Below are positions 1-8,026 of a stretch of 64,000 nucleotides of DNA, one piece after another. Source of the stretch: JBDTSW01 sp963807385 (GTDB lineage Bacteria > Actinomycetota > Thermoleophilia > Solirubrobacterales > 70-9); NCBI GenBank assembly GCA_963807385.1, contig CAWEBQ010000003.1:310001-374000 (forward strand), written 5' to 3'. The notes beneath the pieces are model-generated. The model saw only the letters and a list, made by a program, of their open reading frames with translations. It was not told the DNA's origin and made no database searches. The position numbers and the translations under genes are program-made. Position 1 is the first letter of the stretch, and each line of letters begins with the position of its first letter.

Positions 1-417
1 GGGGCCCAGCTCGGACTCGGTCTTGAAGTCGGCGCAACGCGGGCAGTACCAGCCCTCGTACGTGCCCTCGTACACATGGCCGTTGTCGTAGACCCGCTGG
101 ATCACCTCCTGGACCCGCTTTATGTGGCGCGGGTCCGTGGTGCGGATGAAGAAGTCGTTCGTCGCGCCCACCAGCTCCCCCATCTCCTGGAACCGGGGCG
201 CGTTGCGGTCGCCCAGCTCACGCGGGGTCAGACCCTCCTTATCGGCCGCCTGGACAACGGGCTCGCCGTGCTCGTCCGTGCCGGTCAGGAAGAACACGTC
301 CTCGCCGCGCTGGCGCATGTGGCGGGCGACGATGTCGGCGGCGATCGTCGTGTACGCGTGCCCGAGGTGCGGCTGCGCATTGACGTAGTAGATGGGGGTG
401 GTGATGTAGAACGGCAC
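1..417 (-). CDS. metG: Methionyl-tRNA synthetase, N-terminal part (cut by window edge)
   Basis: First 139 codons of the enzyme that charges tRNA-Met in the cytoplasm; the 3' part lies outside the window. The class I HIGH signature is HLGH at residues 17-20, after TTPIYYVNAQP. TGTDEHGEPV follows near residue 50, and the zinc-knuckle start WYCPRC near residue 128. GTG at 417 is the only start possible after the in-frame TAG at 430-432, and MPFYITTPIYY matches the usual bacterial MetG beginning. No Shine-Dalgarno is present; a -10-like hexamer sits 9 nt upstream, so the mRNA is probably leaderless. Identification is from family motifs and is firm. Confidence 0.95.
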   Translation of the reverse strand, partial: MPFYITTPIYYVNAQPHLGHAYTTIAADIVARHMRQRGEDVFFLTGTDEHGEPVVQAADKEGLTPRELGDRNAPRFQEMGELVGATNDFFIRTTDPRHIKRVQEVIQRVYDNGHVYEGTYEGWYCPRCADFKTESELGP

Positions 418-426
418 GGGCCGCTG

Positions 427-432
427 AGACTA
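427..432 (-). promoter_or_regulatory. -10 hexamer TAGTCT for metG
   Basis: TAGTCT on the minus strand ends 9 nt before the metG GTG, the spacing expected if transcription starts at or next to the start codon. No convincing -35 is visible. Confidence 0.5.
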
Positions 433-457
433 CGAGACGCCACCGGCCCCCGCCGGG

Positions 458-504
458 TCGAGTGTCGCCTGAGGGGCGCTCAGCGACGCGGAGTCGACAC
501 TCGA
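458..504. repeat. REP-like palindromic element, copy 1
   Basis: A 47-bp imperfect palindrome with outer arms TCGAGTGTCG and CGACACTCGA and an interior containing CCTGA and CTCAGCG. It shares length, TCGA ends, CCTGA at positions 11-15 and an (A/G)CT(C/G)AGCG core with the element at 59817-59863, and is related to 60745-60790. It lies between metG and the lipoprotein gene. Confidence 0.55.
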
Positions 505-522
505 CGGGTGAGGGGAAGGGCG

Positions 523-864
523 CTAGTCCTTTGCCTGCTGCTCGGACGGATCCAGCTTGTTCAGGCCCGCCTGGACCGTCTCCTCGCAGTCGCCGGGGAA
601 CGGCGGCACGACTACCACGCCCACGTTGCCCGACTTCGAGGTGATGATCGCTTGAGCGCTCTCGAGCGAGCGCTCCTCCTCGATCGCGTCGGCGCTCGAG
701 AGCACCGCATCCACGACGCAGAACGGGTCGCCCTCCACCTGCCCGTCCTCGACCTTGGCGGCCGCGAAGACCTTCTTCTCCGAGAAGCGCGCCTCGTCGC
801 CACAGCCGGCGAGAACGGCGAGCGCCGCACACACCGCCAACGACGACCCAACCCGCCTCCTCAT
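523..864 (-). CDS. Small lipoprotein of unknown function
   Basis: A 113-residue protein with a lipoprotein signal peptide: basic MRRR, a hydrophobic stretch, and lipobox LAGC with the lipidated Cys at residue 21. It should be anchored to the outer face of the membrane. The mature part is acidic, with a Cys pair in its body (DPFCVVD and PGDCEET) that could form a disulfide. I do not recognise the family. The ATG at 864 has no Shine-Dalgarno; TAGGTT lies 6 nt upstream, so it appears monocistronic and leaderless. Codon use and GC match neighbours. Confidence 0.8.
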   Translation of the reverse strand: MRRRVGSSLAVCAALAVLAGCGDEARFSEKKVFAAAKVEDGQVEGDPFCVVDAVLSSADAIEEERSLESAQAIITSKSGNVGVVVVPPFPGDCEETVQAGLNKLDPSEQQAKD

Positions 865-870
865 GCCGGA

Positions 871-876
871 AACCTA
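871..876 (-). promoter_or_regulatory. -10 hexamer TAGGTT for the lipoprotein gene
   Basis: Minus-strand TAGGTT ends 6 nt before the ATG at 864, which fits a leaderless mRNA. Confidence 0.5.
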
Positions 877-949
877 TCTGCCGAGGCGGTCATGCGGCTG
901 GGCAGTGCCCGCGCTGGGCGCTGCCTGCATCGCACCCGCGAACGAAAGA

Positions 950-971
950 GGGGCGGCCCGCAGGCCGCCCC
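950..971 (-). terminator. GC-rich hairpin terminator after the secreted-protein gene
   Basis: A perfect 9-bp stem (GGGGCGGCC / GGCCGCCCC) with a 4-nt loop, about 30 nt past the stop at 1001. On the minus strand it is followed by TCTTTCG, a short and imperfect U-tract. Confidence 0.65.
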
Positions 972-1000
972 TCCACTCGAACGTTCGTCCTACCGGGCGC

Positions 1001-1984
1001 TTAGCCGCAGCGGACGAAGGTGCGGTCGGTGTCGACGCTCGGGTCGGTGCCCTCGCTGTGCGAGGCGTCGTCGTCGTACACCGTGTGGGCCTTGAACTGG
1101 AGACCCTTCTGGACACCCGGATCCGGCGCCGGGCCTGCGTCGCTGTCGACATCGTCGGCCGGATTGCACTTGGCGCTGACGTAATCCGCCCTGACCTTCT
1201 TCTTACCCTTCTTGTACGTGTACTTCTTGCCAACCAGCGCGTTGAACAGCGAGATGGCGCCGACGTCTCCGGCGACGTCCGTGCCGTCCGTGACCGCGAG
1301 GCGCTGTCCGTAGCCGCCCGCGATCGCCGGCGTTCCGGCGCCGGGCAGCGTGTCGTCCGCGTCCTGGATCTCGCCTCGCACCAGGCCGATGTTGTTGAAC
1401 GCCCGGTTGTAGGTGTGCAGGTACAGCGTCGGCTTGCCACCGACCCACTCGCAATTGTAAGGGCCGCCCAGGGAGGTGTCGTTGCACTCAGCCTGGCCTG
1501 CCGTCGACTTCGGGCCGTTGAAGGCGGTCACCGTGATGTCGATCTCCGCCGCCTCGTAGAAGAACGGCGCTCCGGGGCCGAACGAGGGCACGCGCGCCTT
1601 GGCGCTGCCGGAGCCGACCTGCGAAGACCCGCACGCGGCGATCGCCTGCTCGGTCGTCAGGGTGTCGAGTCCGCCCGGGCCGGTTGGCTCGACGTTGCAC
1701 TTCGGGAGCTTCTTCGTCGACAGCGTAATGTCGTCGTCGAAGTCGAGCCGTACCTCCTCGGCGCCCTCGGCACCGGTGGCGGGACTCCCGTCCTCGTCGA
1801 CCCAGGTCGGCTGCACGAACAGGCTCACGCCCTTCGACTTGTTTGGCAGCTGGTTGGGGCTGACCGCTGCGGTCAGGTCCATTCGGATGTCGTCGGCGCC
1901 AACCGCCCACGCCGAGCTGCTCGCCCCTAGGGCGACAACCGTCGTCAGCGCGGCGAACGCCGCCTTGCGCGGAATGCCTCTCAC
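1001..1984 (-). CDS. Secreted protein of unknown function
   Basis: A 327-residue exported protein. The GTG at 1984 is preferred over upstream codons because AAGGAGGAGA lies just before it and translation then begins with a textbook signal peptide of about 27 residues ending ASSSAWA. The mature protein has six Cys and a beta-rich, Asp/Gly-rich composition. A lysine cluster, KKYTYKKGKKK, sits near residue 265. I do not recognise the family. It is transcribed alone, with its own promoter upstream and a hairpin terminator downstream. Initiation through a strong Shine-Dalgarno and a leader contrasts with most first genes in this window. Confidence 0.8.
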   Translation of the reverse strand: MRGIPRKAAFAALTTVVALGASSSAWAVGADDIRMDLTAAVSPNQLPNKSKGVSLFVQPTWVDEDGSPATGAEGAEEVRLDFDDDITLSTKKLPKCNVEPTGPGGLDTLTTEQAIAACGSSQVGSGSAKARVPSFGPGAPFFYEAAEIDITVTAFNGPKSTAGQAECNDTSLGGPYNCEWVGGKPTLYLHTYNRAFNNIGLVRGEIQDADDTLPGAGTPAIAGGYGQRLAVTDGTDVAGDVGAISLFNALVGKKYTYKKGKKKVRADYVSAKCNPADDVDSDAGPAPDPGVQKGLQFKAHTVYDDDASHSEGTDPSVDTDRTFVRCG

Positions 1985-2042
1985 TGTCTCCTCCTTGATG
2001 TAGAGCCCGGCGCCCTCGTGGCGCTTGGGTACTGGTCCTATC

Positions 2043-2067
2043 TTCGGATCGTCCGAAACTGATCCTA
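2043..2067 (-). promoter_or_regulatory. Promoter -10 (TAGGAT) with overlapping 15-bp palindrome
   Basis: Minus-strand TAGGAT occupies 2062-2067. Directly downstream, at the expected transcription start, is the perfect palindrome TTCGGA-N3-TCCGAA (2043-2057). The arrangement suits a repressor site or a 5'-end stem. About 60 nt of leader separate it from the GTG at 1984. Confidence 0.45.
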
Positions 2068-2162
2068 CCTGATGATGCACACAGAGATCACCCGTTCACA
2101 TCCGGGCACACCACATTCCTTGTAACGGCTTTCGCCACATTTAGTTACGGCTGAATCACGAA

Positions 2163-3752
2163 TCACGGCTGAGATCCCACGTGCTGGTAGGTGGTCGGCG
2201 CCGTCCCGCTCGAGGGATCGCCGACGGGAGTGAAGTCCCCCTGATAGACGCAGGGCGGTGCGGGGAGGTCGTCCGTGTTGTACATGCCCTCGAGGCCGGC
2301 AAAGACCGGATTGCCGACCGCGTTCTGGAACGCGAAGCGGTGGATGCGGTCGAACAGCGCCTGGGACTCGGGGACGCTGGTGGTGATCAGCGCATCGCGG
2401 TCAGCGGGGTCAAGCTGGGCGTTGATGCCGCTCCCCCCGGGCCCGCAGTGTCGTGTCTCGTAGGAGCCCAGGAAGCCCTGAACCCCGGTGTTGAGGTCGA
2501 GAAACTCGCCGAAGCGCGCGTAGGCGTTCGAGCGGTTGACGGCGAGCCGCTCGGGAAAGCCGGTCGCCAGGGCCTCCGGTGTAAGCGGTGAGGAGGTTCG
2601 AAGTGCCCGCCGGTTGGGCCCGGTGTCGGTCTCCCCCTCGAGCGTGGCGGCCGCGACGTTCCCGAGGAAGGCTGCGATCTCCGCGCGGTAGAGGCGAACC
2701 ATCTCGAAGATCGAGTTGAAGTCGGCGAGGAACGGATCGAGCTCGGTGAGGAGGGGGGGCAGGTGGTCCTCGAGCAGATCGCGTGTCGCCCGGAGCCCCC
2801 GCGGGCCGACCTCGATCGTCTCGTCCAGACCAAGCAGGAATGCCTCGAGCTCCGGGGCCAGCGCGCCCAGCGCGATCAGCGTGGGGCTGAGCTCGCGGGC
2901 GCCCGGGCGGAGCTGCTGGATCAGCGGATCGGTCTCCTGCGCGAACTCGTCCAGGCGAATGAGCGTGGACCGAGACTCACGCAGGAAGGTGGGAAAGATC
3001 CGGAAGGCCTGCTCCAGCTCCGCGTCGCGGCCGGCGGTGGTCGCGAACACCTGGTCGGAGTTGGTGATCAACCCGCGAAGCTGGCCGCGCCGCTCGGACA
3101 GGGCGTCGAACACCTGGCCACCGTCGCGAACGAGGCGCCGGACGGCGAGTCGCTGGCTGTCCAGCACGCGAAGCACCCGATCGGCCTCCTCGGCAAACGG
3201 GTCGAGGCTGGCGATCGCGAGCGAAAGGTCGTCGCCACGGCCCTCCAGGGCGGCCGCCTGGCCCTGCATCCAGGTTTGGAAGGCACCGCGTGTGCGGTCG
3301 TCGAAGGCGCGGAAGATCTCGTCCAACTGCACCGAGTCCGCGACCTGCGCCTCGTCGAGGCTTCCGCCCTCGGCGATCATCTCGCGCCCGCCGCTTCCTG
3401 GTGTCAGCTCGACGTACGTCTCGCCAAGGAGCGTCTTCTGCCGCAGCGTCGCCTGGGAATCGGAGGGGATCGGCGCGTATGCAGGCTGGATCTCCAGCTC
3501 GGCCTGCGCGAGTCCGTCATCGCCGAGGTCTACGACCTTCACCTTCCCGATTGAGACGCCGGAGATCCGAACATCGGATTCCTGCGCCAGCGTGGTCGCC
3601 TCGTCGAACGGCACCGAGATGCGGTAGCTCTCGGGCTTCAGCGGCGACGGGCCTCCGAAGGCAATCCACAGGAACAGCGCAAGGCCGAAGCACGACAGGG
3701 CGAAGCCCGCGGCGATCAGGATCCTCGTGAAGGTCGGCGGCTGGGTGGCCAT
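2163..3752 (-). CDS. MCE/MlaD-family protein, sixth gene of the mce operon
   Basis: A 529-residue member of the mammalian-cell-entry family, which forms hexameric lipid-binding tunnels for lipid or sterol transport across the envelope. An N-terminal membrane anchor (about residues 10-32) is followed by the MCE domain (about 38-120, with VRISGVSIGKVKVVDL) and the usual VQLDEIFRAFDD linker. A long helical region comes next, and then a C-terminal segment containing ETRHCGPGG. It starts at an ATG 31 nt after the preceding stop, the only junction in the operon without a 4-bp overlap. It is the last gene of the operon. Confidence 0.9.
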   Translation of the reverse strand: MATQPPTFTRILIAAGFALSCFGLALFLWIAFGGPSPLKPESYRISVPFDEATTLAQESDVRISGVSIGKVKVVDLGDDGLAQAELEIQPAYAPIPSDSQATLRQKTLLGETYVELTPGSGGREMIAEGGSLDEAQVADSVQLDEIFRAFDDRTRGAFQTWMQGQAAALEGRGDDLSLAIASLDPFAEEADRVLRVLDSQRLAVRRLVRDGGQVFDALSERRGQLRGLITNSDQVFATTAGRDAELEQAFRIFPTFLRESRSTLIRLDEFAQETDPLIQQLRPGARELSPTLIALGALAPELEAFLLGLDETIEVGPRGLRATRDLLEDHLPPLLTELDPFLADFNSIFEMVRLYRAEIAAFLGNVAAATLEGETDTGPNRRALRTSSPLTPEALATGFPERLAVNRSNAYARFGEFLDLNTGVQGFLGSYETRHCGPGGSGINAQLDPADRDALITTSVPESQALFDRIHRFAFQNAVGNPVFAGLEGMYNTDDLPAPPCVYQGDFTPVGDPSSGTAPTTYQHVGSQP

Positions 3753-3783
3753 CAGCCGCTTTCTCGGGTGTCGGATCCGGGCG

Positions 3784-5142
3784 TCATGGCAACAGGCAGA
3801 TCGCTGGCTGGGCGGGGTCGTACGGCGGTGGGTCCAGGGCGGTCGGTACCCGCGTGAGCTGCTGGAGCGACTTCAGGAAAGGACGCGGGCTTCCGAGGTC
3901 ATTCGTCAATCCCTCGGCGTTTGCGGCGGTGCCGCAGGTCTGGAAGGGAGCGCCGCGCAGGAGCGGGCCATGCGCGTCCTGGAACGTGAACAACCCGTTC
4001 GTGTTGTGGGCGAACCAGCTCGACCAGAACAGGTAGCTCTCCTCCACCCCCTGGGGATTGAAGGACAAGGCGTTGAAAAGGCGATTGAGTTCACCGAAGG
4101 ACGCGCGGAGTTGCGGGGTCGCCCGGTTCAGCTCGATCGCGGCACCGGTGAGGTGGCGGACCGGCTCCCGGACCTGCCTGGTGAAGGGCCTGATGTCATC
4201 GCGAATCGGCTCGACCGTCTGGCGGAAGAAGGGGCGCGTCTCACGCAGCGCCGGCCCCAGGGCCTCTGCAGAGGGGACGAGCGCCTGGCTGGCAGGCCCC
4301 AGCTCCAGGGCCAGCCGGTCACCGGACTCCAGCGCGCCGCGCGTTGCCGCCAGCGCCGAGGGCAACTCCTGCAGCGTGCCGCGGATGTTTGCCTCCTCCT
4401 TCGCGAAGGAGGAGAGCACCGCGTTCGACGACTCGACGAACTCGCCGAGCTGAGTGTCCTTGGCCCCGAGCTCCTGGCTGAGACGCCGGAAGCTGTTGAT
4501 GGAGCGTGCGATATTGCCGCGGCGCCTGGCGAGGCCCCGATTGATCCGGGCGAGGTCGCGCGTCGTCGGCTCGAGCCGCTTGAGGACGGCCGAGAGCTCC
4601 TCGCCGTTGCCGCCGAGCCCCCGACCGCCGCCGTCCAGAAGCAGCTGAAGGTAGGCGCGGGTGTCGCCGTCGAGCGCGGCGAGGACCTCGTCCGACTGCA
4701 CCTGGGACTCGGTCTGGGTGAGCGGGACCGTGGTGCCCTCGGAGATCGGCTCGGAGCCGGTGCCCGGGTCGAGCTCGACGACCATGTCCTGAAGGCCGGT
4801 GCGCGGCCGCAACAACATCGTCGCGTCGTCGTGAATCAGCGGGGCATAGGTGTCCTCGACCTTCATCGTGACCACCGCGCTGCCGCTTTCGAGGTCGACT
4901 TCGGTGATGTCGCCGACCTTGATCCCGGCGATGTTCACGGTCTGACCCTGGCCCGGCGTTACCGCCTGGGAAGACTCGAACTCGCCGCGCAGCTCGAACG
5001 TGTCATCGCCGAGGATCGGAACCCATGAGGGATACGGGGCCTGCTGCTGGGCGAGGATGTAGACCGTCGTCGCCAGCCCTAAGGCGATCAGCGCCGTGAT
5101 AGCGGCGAAGTCCACGAGATGCTCGCGGATCACGCGCCTCAC
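3784..5142 (-). CDS. MCE/MlaD-family protein, fifth gene of the mce operon
   Basis: A 452-residue MCE-domain protein: membrane anchor at about residues 12-32, MCE domain about 40-120 (INIAGIKVGDITEVDL-like strand), then VQSDEVLAALDGDTR and a long helical segment. The GTG start at 5142 overlaps the previous stop as GTGA, implying translational coupling. In actinobacterial mce operons six non-identical MCE proteins are thought to make one heterohexamer; this would be one subunit. The Leu/Gln-rich helical region suits formation of the periplasm-spanning needle. Confidence 0.88.
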   Translation of the reverse strand: MRRVIREHLVDFAAITALIALGLATTVYILAQQQAPYPSWVPILGDDTFELRGEFESSQAVTPGQGQTVNIAGIKVGDITEVDLESGSAVVTMKVEDTYAPLIHDDATMLLRPRTGLQDMVVELDPGTGSEPISEGTTVPLTQTESQVQSDEVLAALDGDTRAYLQLLLDGGGRGLGGNGEELSAVLKRLEPTTRDLARINRGLARRRGNIARSINSFRRLSQELGAKDTQLGEFVESSNAVLSSFAKEEANIRGTLQELPSALAATRGALESGDRLALELGPASQALVPSAEALGPALRETRPFFRQTVEPIRDDIRPFTRQVREPVRHLTGAAIELNRATPQLRASFGELNRLFNALSFNPQGVEESYLFWSSWFAHNTNGLFTFQDAHGPLLRGAPFQTCGTAANAEGLTNDLGSPRPFLKSLQQLTRVPTALDPPPYDPAQPAICLLP

Positions 5143-6623
5143 GGGACCACCGTCATGTCCGGCTCGGCGGGAGCGGCCAACGGCCCGTTCAGGGCCGGCG
5201 CCGGGTTGGTGTGGCAGTCGACGTCGGTGCGGAACGCGGGGGCGTCTGCGGGCAGGGACGGCTGGACCCCGCGGGCCGGGAAGGGCGAGTCGTCCTGGAC
5301 GGTGGCATAGGCCCGCTGCCCGAAACCGGCGAGATTCGGGGCGGCTACCAGGGCGTGGCCGCCTCCGGCCATGGCCCGCAGGTAGTTGCCGTTGCCGTCG
5401 AAGTTGCCCGCCGCGCCGGCGATGTTGACCGTCCCGTAGAAGAACTCCTGCCAGACCGTCGAGGTGTTGCCGGGCTCGTTGGGATCAACCGTGATCCGGG
5501 TTTCCGCGGCCGGGTCGAGCACGTCGGTGACGCAGCGGCTCGTGAGCGTCAGCTCGGGCAGAAGCCTGGCGGCCTCCTTGGACGTCTGCGCCAGCGGCCG
5601 CGCCGAGCGCGCCAGCAGGCGCGCCAACCCGCCGAGCTCCTCGTCGCGCAGGAGCAGGGCGGCCTGATCGAGCCACGGCCCCGAGGCCTCGATCGTGCCC
5701 GGCAACTCGGGCAGGCTGGGCTCGAGGGCGCGGGCCCAGGCCCGCAGCGGCGGCAGCGCCTCGGAGAGGTGAAGCAGCGACGGCTCCGCCTCCTCGAGGG
5801 TCGGCGCCAGCTCGCGGATCGACGCCGACAGGTTCGAGCTCTCGGCCGCGAGGGCGCCGGTGGTCACGTTGAAGTTCGTGATCAGGCCCTTGAGCGACTC
5901 CTCCCGCTCCCGGAGCGCTCCGAACACGTTGCGGTTGGCCTCGATGAGCTTCGAGAGGTCGTGGGGCTCGGTGCCCAGGAGGGCCTCGTTGACGATCGCG
6001 GTGCTGCGGCCCGCGTCGCCGCCGTAGGCGAAGGAGTCGTTGAGGGACTCCGCCGCGGTCTCACCACGGGCGTCGCGATCCTGCTCGGCGTCCTCCTCCG
6101 GCGTCGGCGCGTGCGTGAGCGCGGTGCCGTACCCCTCCAGGAGAGCCTGCAGGTTCTCGCGCGAGTCGGACTGCAGCGAGGTGAGGATCTCGTCGAGCTG
6201 GACCGCGGTGGCGGTTCGCGTGATCGGGATCTCGTCGTCGTCGTCGAGCTCGGGCGCGCTGGGGCTGCCGGGGCGCAGGTCGAGGAAGAAGTTGCCCTCC
6301 AGGAAAAGGCGAGGCCGGATCTCCAGCTCCGCGTCGTCATGAATCGGACGGCCGGAGTCGTCGACCGTGAATGCCACCTCCACGTTGTCGCCCTGGCGGG
6401 ACACGGACGTGACCTCGCCAACCCGCACGCCCGCGATCCGGACCGGCGACGTCTTGCGCAGAGTTGCGGCGTTGTCAAAGGTGGCCCGAAGCTGGTAGCC
6501 GTCGTCGCCGAACGGCAGCTCCTTGGTGTAGGCGAGCAGGCTCCCGGCGACGACCAGGACGAAGATGATCAGGCCCAAGACCCAGGTGGGCACCCGCTGC
6601 CTGGCATGGCGGCGCGCGCTCAT
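5139..6623 (-). CDS. MCE/MlaD-family protein, fourth gene of the mce operon
   Basis: A 494-residue protein beginning MSARRHARQRVPTW, with a membrane anchor at about residues 14-36 and an MCE domain about 42-120 (VRIAGVRVGEVTSV). The linker VQLDEILTSLQSDSR precedes a long coiled or helical region. The ATG at 6623 is chosen over an in-frame start 93 nt upstream because it overlaps the preceding stop as ATGA, the rule in this operon, and begins just before the basic anchor. The C-terminus is Pro/Ala-rich. Confidence 0.88.
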   Translation of the reverse strand: MSARRHARQRVPTWVLGLIIFVLVVAGSLLAYTKELPFGDDGYQLRATFDNAATLRKTSPVRIAGVRVGEVTSVSRQGDNVEVAFTVDDSGRPIHDDAELEIRPRLFLEGNFFLDLRPGSPSAPELDDDDEIPITRTATAVQLDEILTSLQSDSRENLQALLEGYGTALTHAPTPEEDAEQDRDARGETAAESLNDSFAYGGDAGRSTAIVNEALLGTEPHDLSKLIEANRNVFGALREREESLKGLITNFNVTTGALAAESSNLSASIRELAPTLEEAEPSLLHLSEALPPLRAWARALEPSLPELPGTIEASGPWLDQAALLLRDEELGGLARLLARSARPLAQTSKEAARLLPELTLTSRCVTDVLDPAAETRITVDPNEPGNTSTVWQEFFYGTVNIAGAAGNFDGNGNYLRAMAGGGHALVAAPNLAGFGQRAYATVQDDSPFPARGVQPSLPADAPAFRTDVDCHTNPAPALNGPLAAPAEPDMTVVP

Positions 6624-8026
6624 CGCTGAAGCTCCGGGTCGGTAATGGTGCCCTGGTCGCCGGGGACGTTTCCGATCGTCTGGGCGTTCACGTAGCCCTC
6701 CTGCCCCGCCTCGCACTCAACCGGGTCCTGGCCCGGGGCCGCGGTGTTCGGGTACGGGTTGTAGTGGAGGAGGTCCGAATCGAAGGCGGTGTTCGCCGGC
6801 TCGCCGGACGGGCTTCCCTCGCTGTCGGGGCCGAGCGCCGGCTCGAACACCTCGAAACGCTGATAGGTGCCGAAGCCGTTGTACTGACCGGTCAGGTCGG
6901 CGAGGTTTCGCAGCGTGATACCCGCGTAGCCGCAGACCGTCTGCGCCGGCGCGATGAACCGCAGCGCCGGGGTGAGGATGTCGGCCGTCTCCTCCAGGCG
7001 GTCGAGGCCGGCGTTGACGCCGGCGTCGTTGGAGAAGTCCTCGAGCGCCTTCGCAGTCGGGGCCAGCTCGCGGTTCAGCTTGGGGGCGTCGGCCAGAACC
7101 GGGGCGCCGATCTCGAGCGCGGTGGCGATCGTAGGCCCGTTCGTCCGCAGGGCCTCGATGCCGGGCTCGAGGTCTGCGAACAGCGCCTCGTTGTGCGCCA
7201 GGAAGGGGCGCAGTCGCGGCAGGATCTCGGTGCCCACGTCCAGCGTCGGCGGCGCCTCGGAGATCGTCTCCTGGATGTAGGGCGTTGCGACGTTCGCGAA
7301 CGCCCCGAAGGTCGTGTCGAGGGAAGCAAACATCCGGGTCTGCTCCGCGGCGACGGGCGCCACCTCGGCTGCGGTCCGGGCGAGCGCTGGGAAGAAGCGG
7401 TCGAGCCGGGTGGCCGGCGCCGCGAGATTGGCCATCACCGCCTCGAGGTTCGGGACGAGCTCGTTGAGGCGCCCGATGGCCGAGTTGAGCGTCGGGCCGC
7501 GGCCGGCCAGCGCGTTCCCGAACTCGACCAGATTGCCCTGGATGGCCTCCCGCGTGGGCTCGTCGAACGTGTTCAGCACCTGGTCGAGCTCGACCGGCTC
7601 GACCTGCGCGGCGGAGAGCGGCATGATGGACCCCGGCGGCAGCCCCTCGTCGGACGTTCCGCGCCCGATCTCGAGGTACTTGAGGCCCAGCGCCGAACGC
7701 GCCCTTACGACCACCGTCGAGTCAACCGGCAGCTCCTCGAGCTCCGCATCGAGCGACAGATCGAGCTTCACGGAAAGCTCACCGCCCTCGTCCTGCCGCG
7801 GCTCGACGGCATCGACGACGCCCACGCGCACCCCGCCGATCCGGACCTCGTTGCCTGGAAGGAGCGCGTTCGCCTCGGGCACCTGCGCGGAGACCCGGTA
7901 CGCAGGCACAAAGGGAAGGCCGTTGTTGGCGTTGTAGGCCAGGAAGACCGCGAGGGTCGCGATCAGGACGGTTACGGCACCGACGAGGATCGGGCTGGCC
8001 GCCAAGCGGCCGCTGGCGCGCCTCAT
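6620..8026 (-). CDS. MCE/MlaD-family protein, third gene of the mce operon
   Basis: A 468-residue MCE-domain protein. It has an anchor at about residues 11-31 and the MCE domain about 38-125 (VRIGGVRVGVVDAVEP). The linker VELDQVLNTFDEPTR and a helical domain follow. It starts at ATG 8026, which overlaps the upstream stop as ATGA, and ends in another ATGA overlap. The C-terminal portion has Cys in QTVCGYAG and VECEAGQ. The position in the operon supports a structural subunit of an envelope lipid transporter. Confidence 0.88.
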   Translation of the reverse strand: MRRASGRLAASPILVGAVTVLIATLAVFLAYNANNGLPFVPAYRVSAQVPEANALLPGNEVRIGGVRVGVVDAVEPRQDEGGELSVKLDLSLDAELEELPVDSTVVVRARSALGLKYLEIGRGTSDEGLPPGSIMPLSAAQVEPVELDQVLNTFDEPTREAIQGNLVEFGNALAGRGPTLNSAIGRLNELVPNLEAVMANLAAPATRLDRFFPALARTAAEVAPVAAEQTRMFASLDTTFGAFANVATPYIQETISEAPPTLDVGTEILPRLRPFLAHNEALFADLEPGIEALRTNGPTIATALEIGAPVLADAPKLNRELAPTAKALEDFSNDAGVNAGLDRLEETADILTPALRFIAPAQTVCGYAGITLRNLADLTGQYNGFGTYQRFEVFEPALGPDSEGSPSGEPANTAFDSDLLHYNPYPNTAAPGQDPVECEAGQEGYVNAQTIGNVPGDQGTITDPELQR

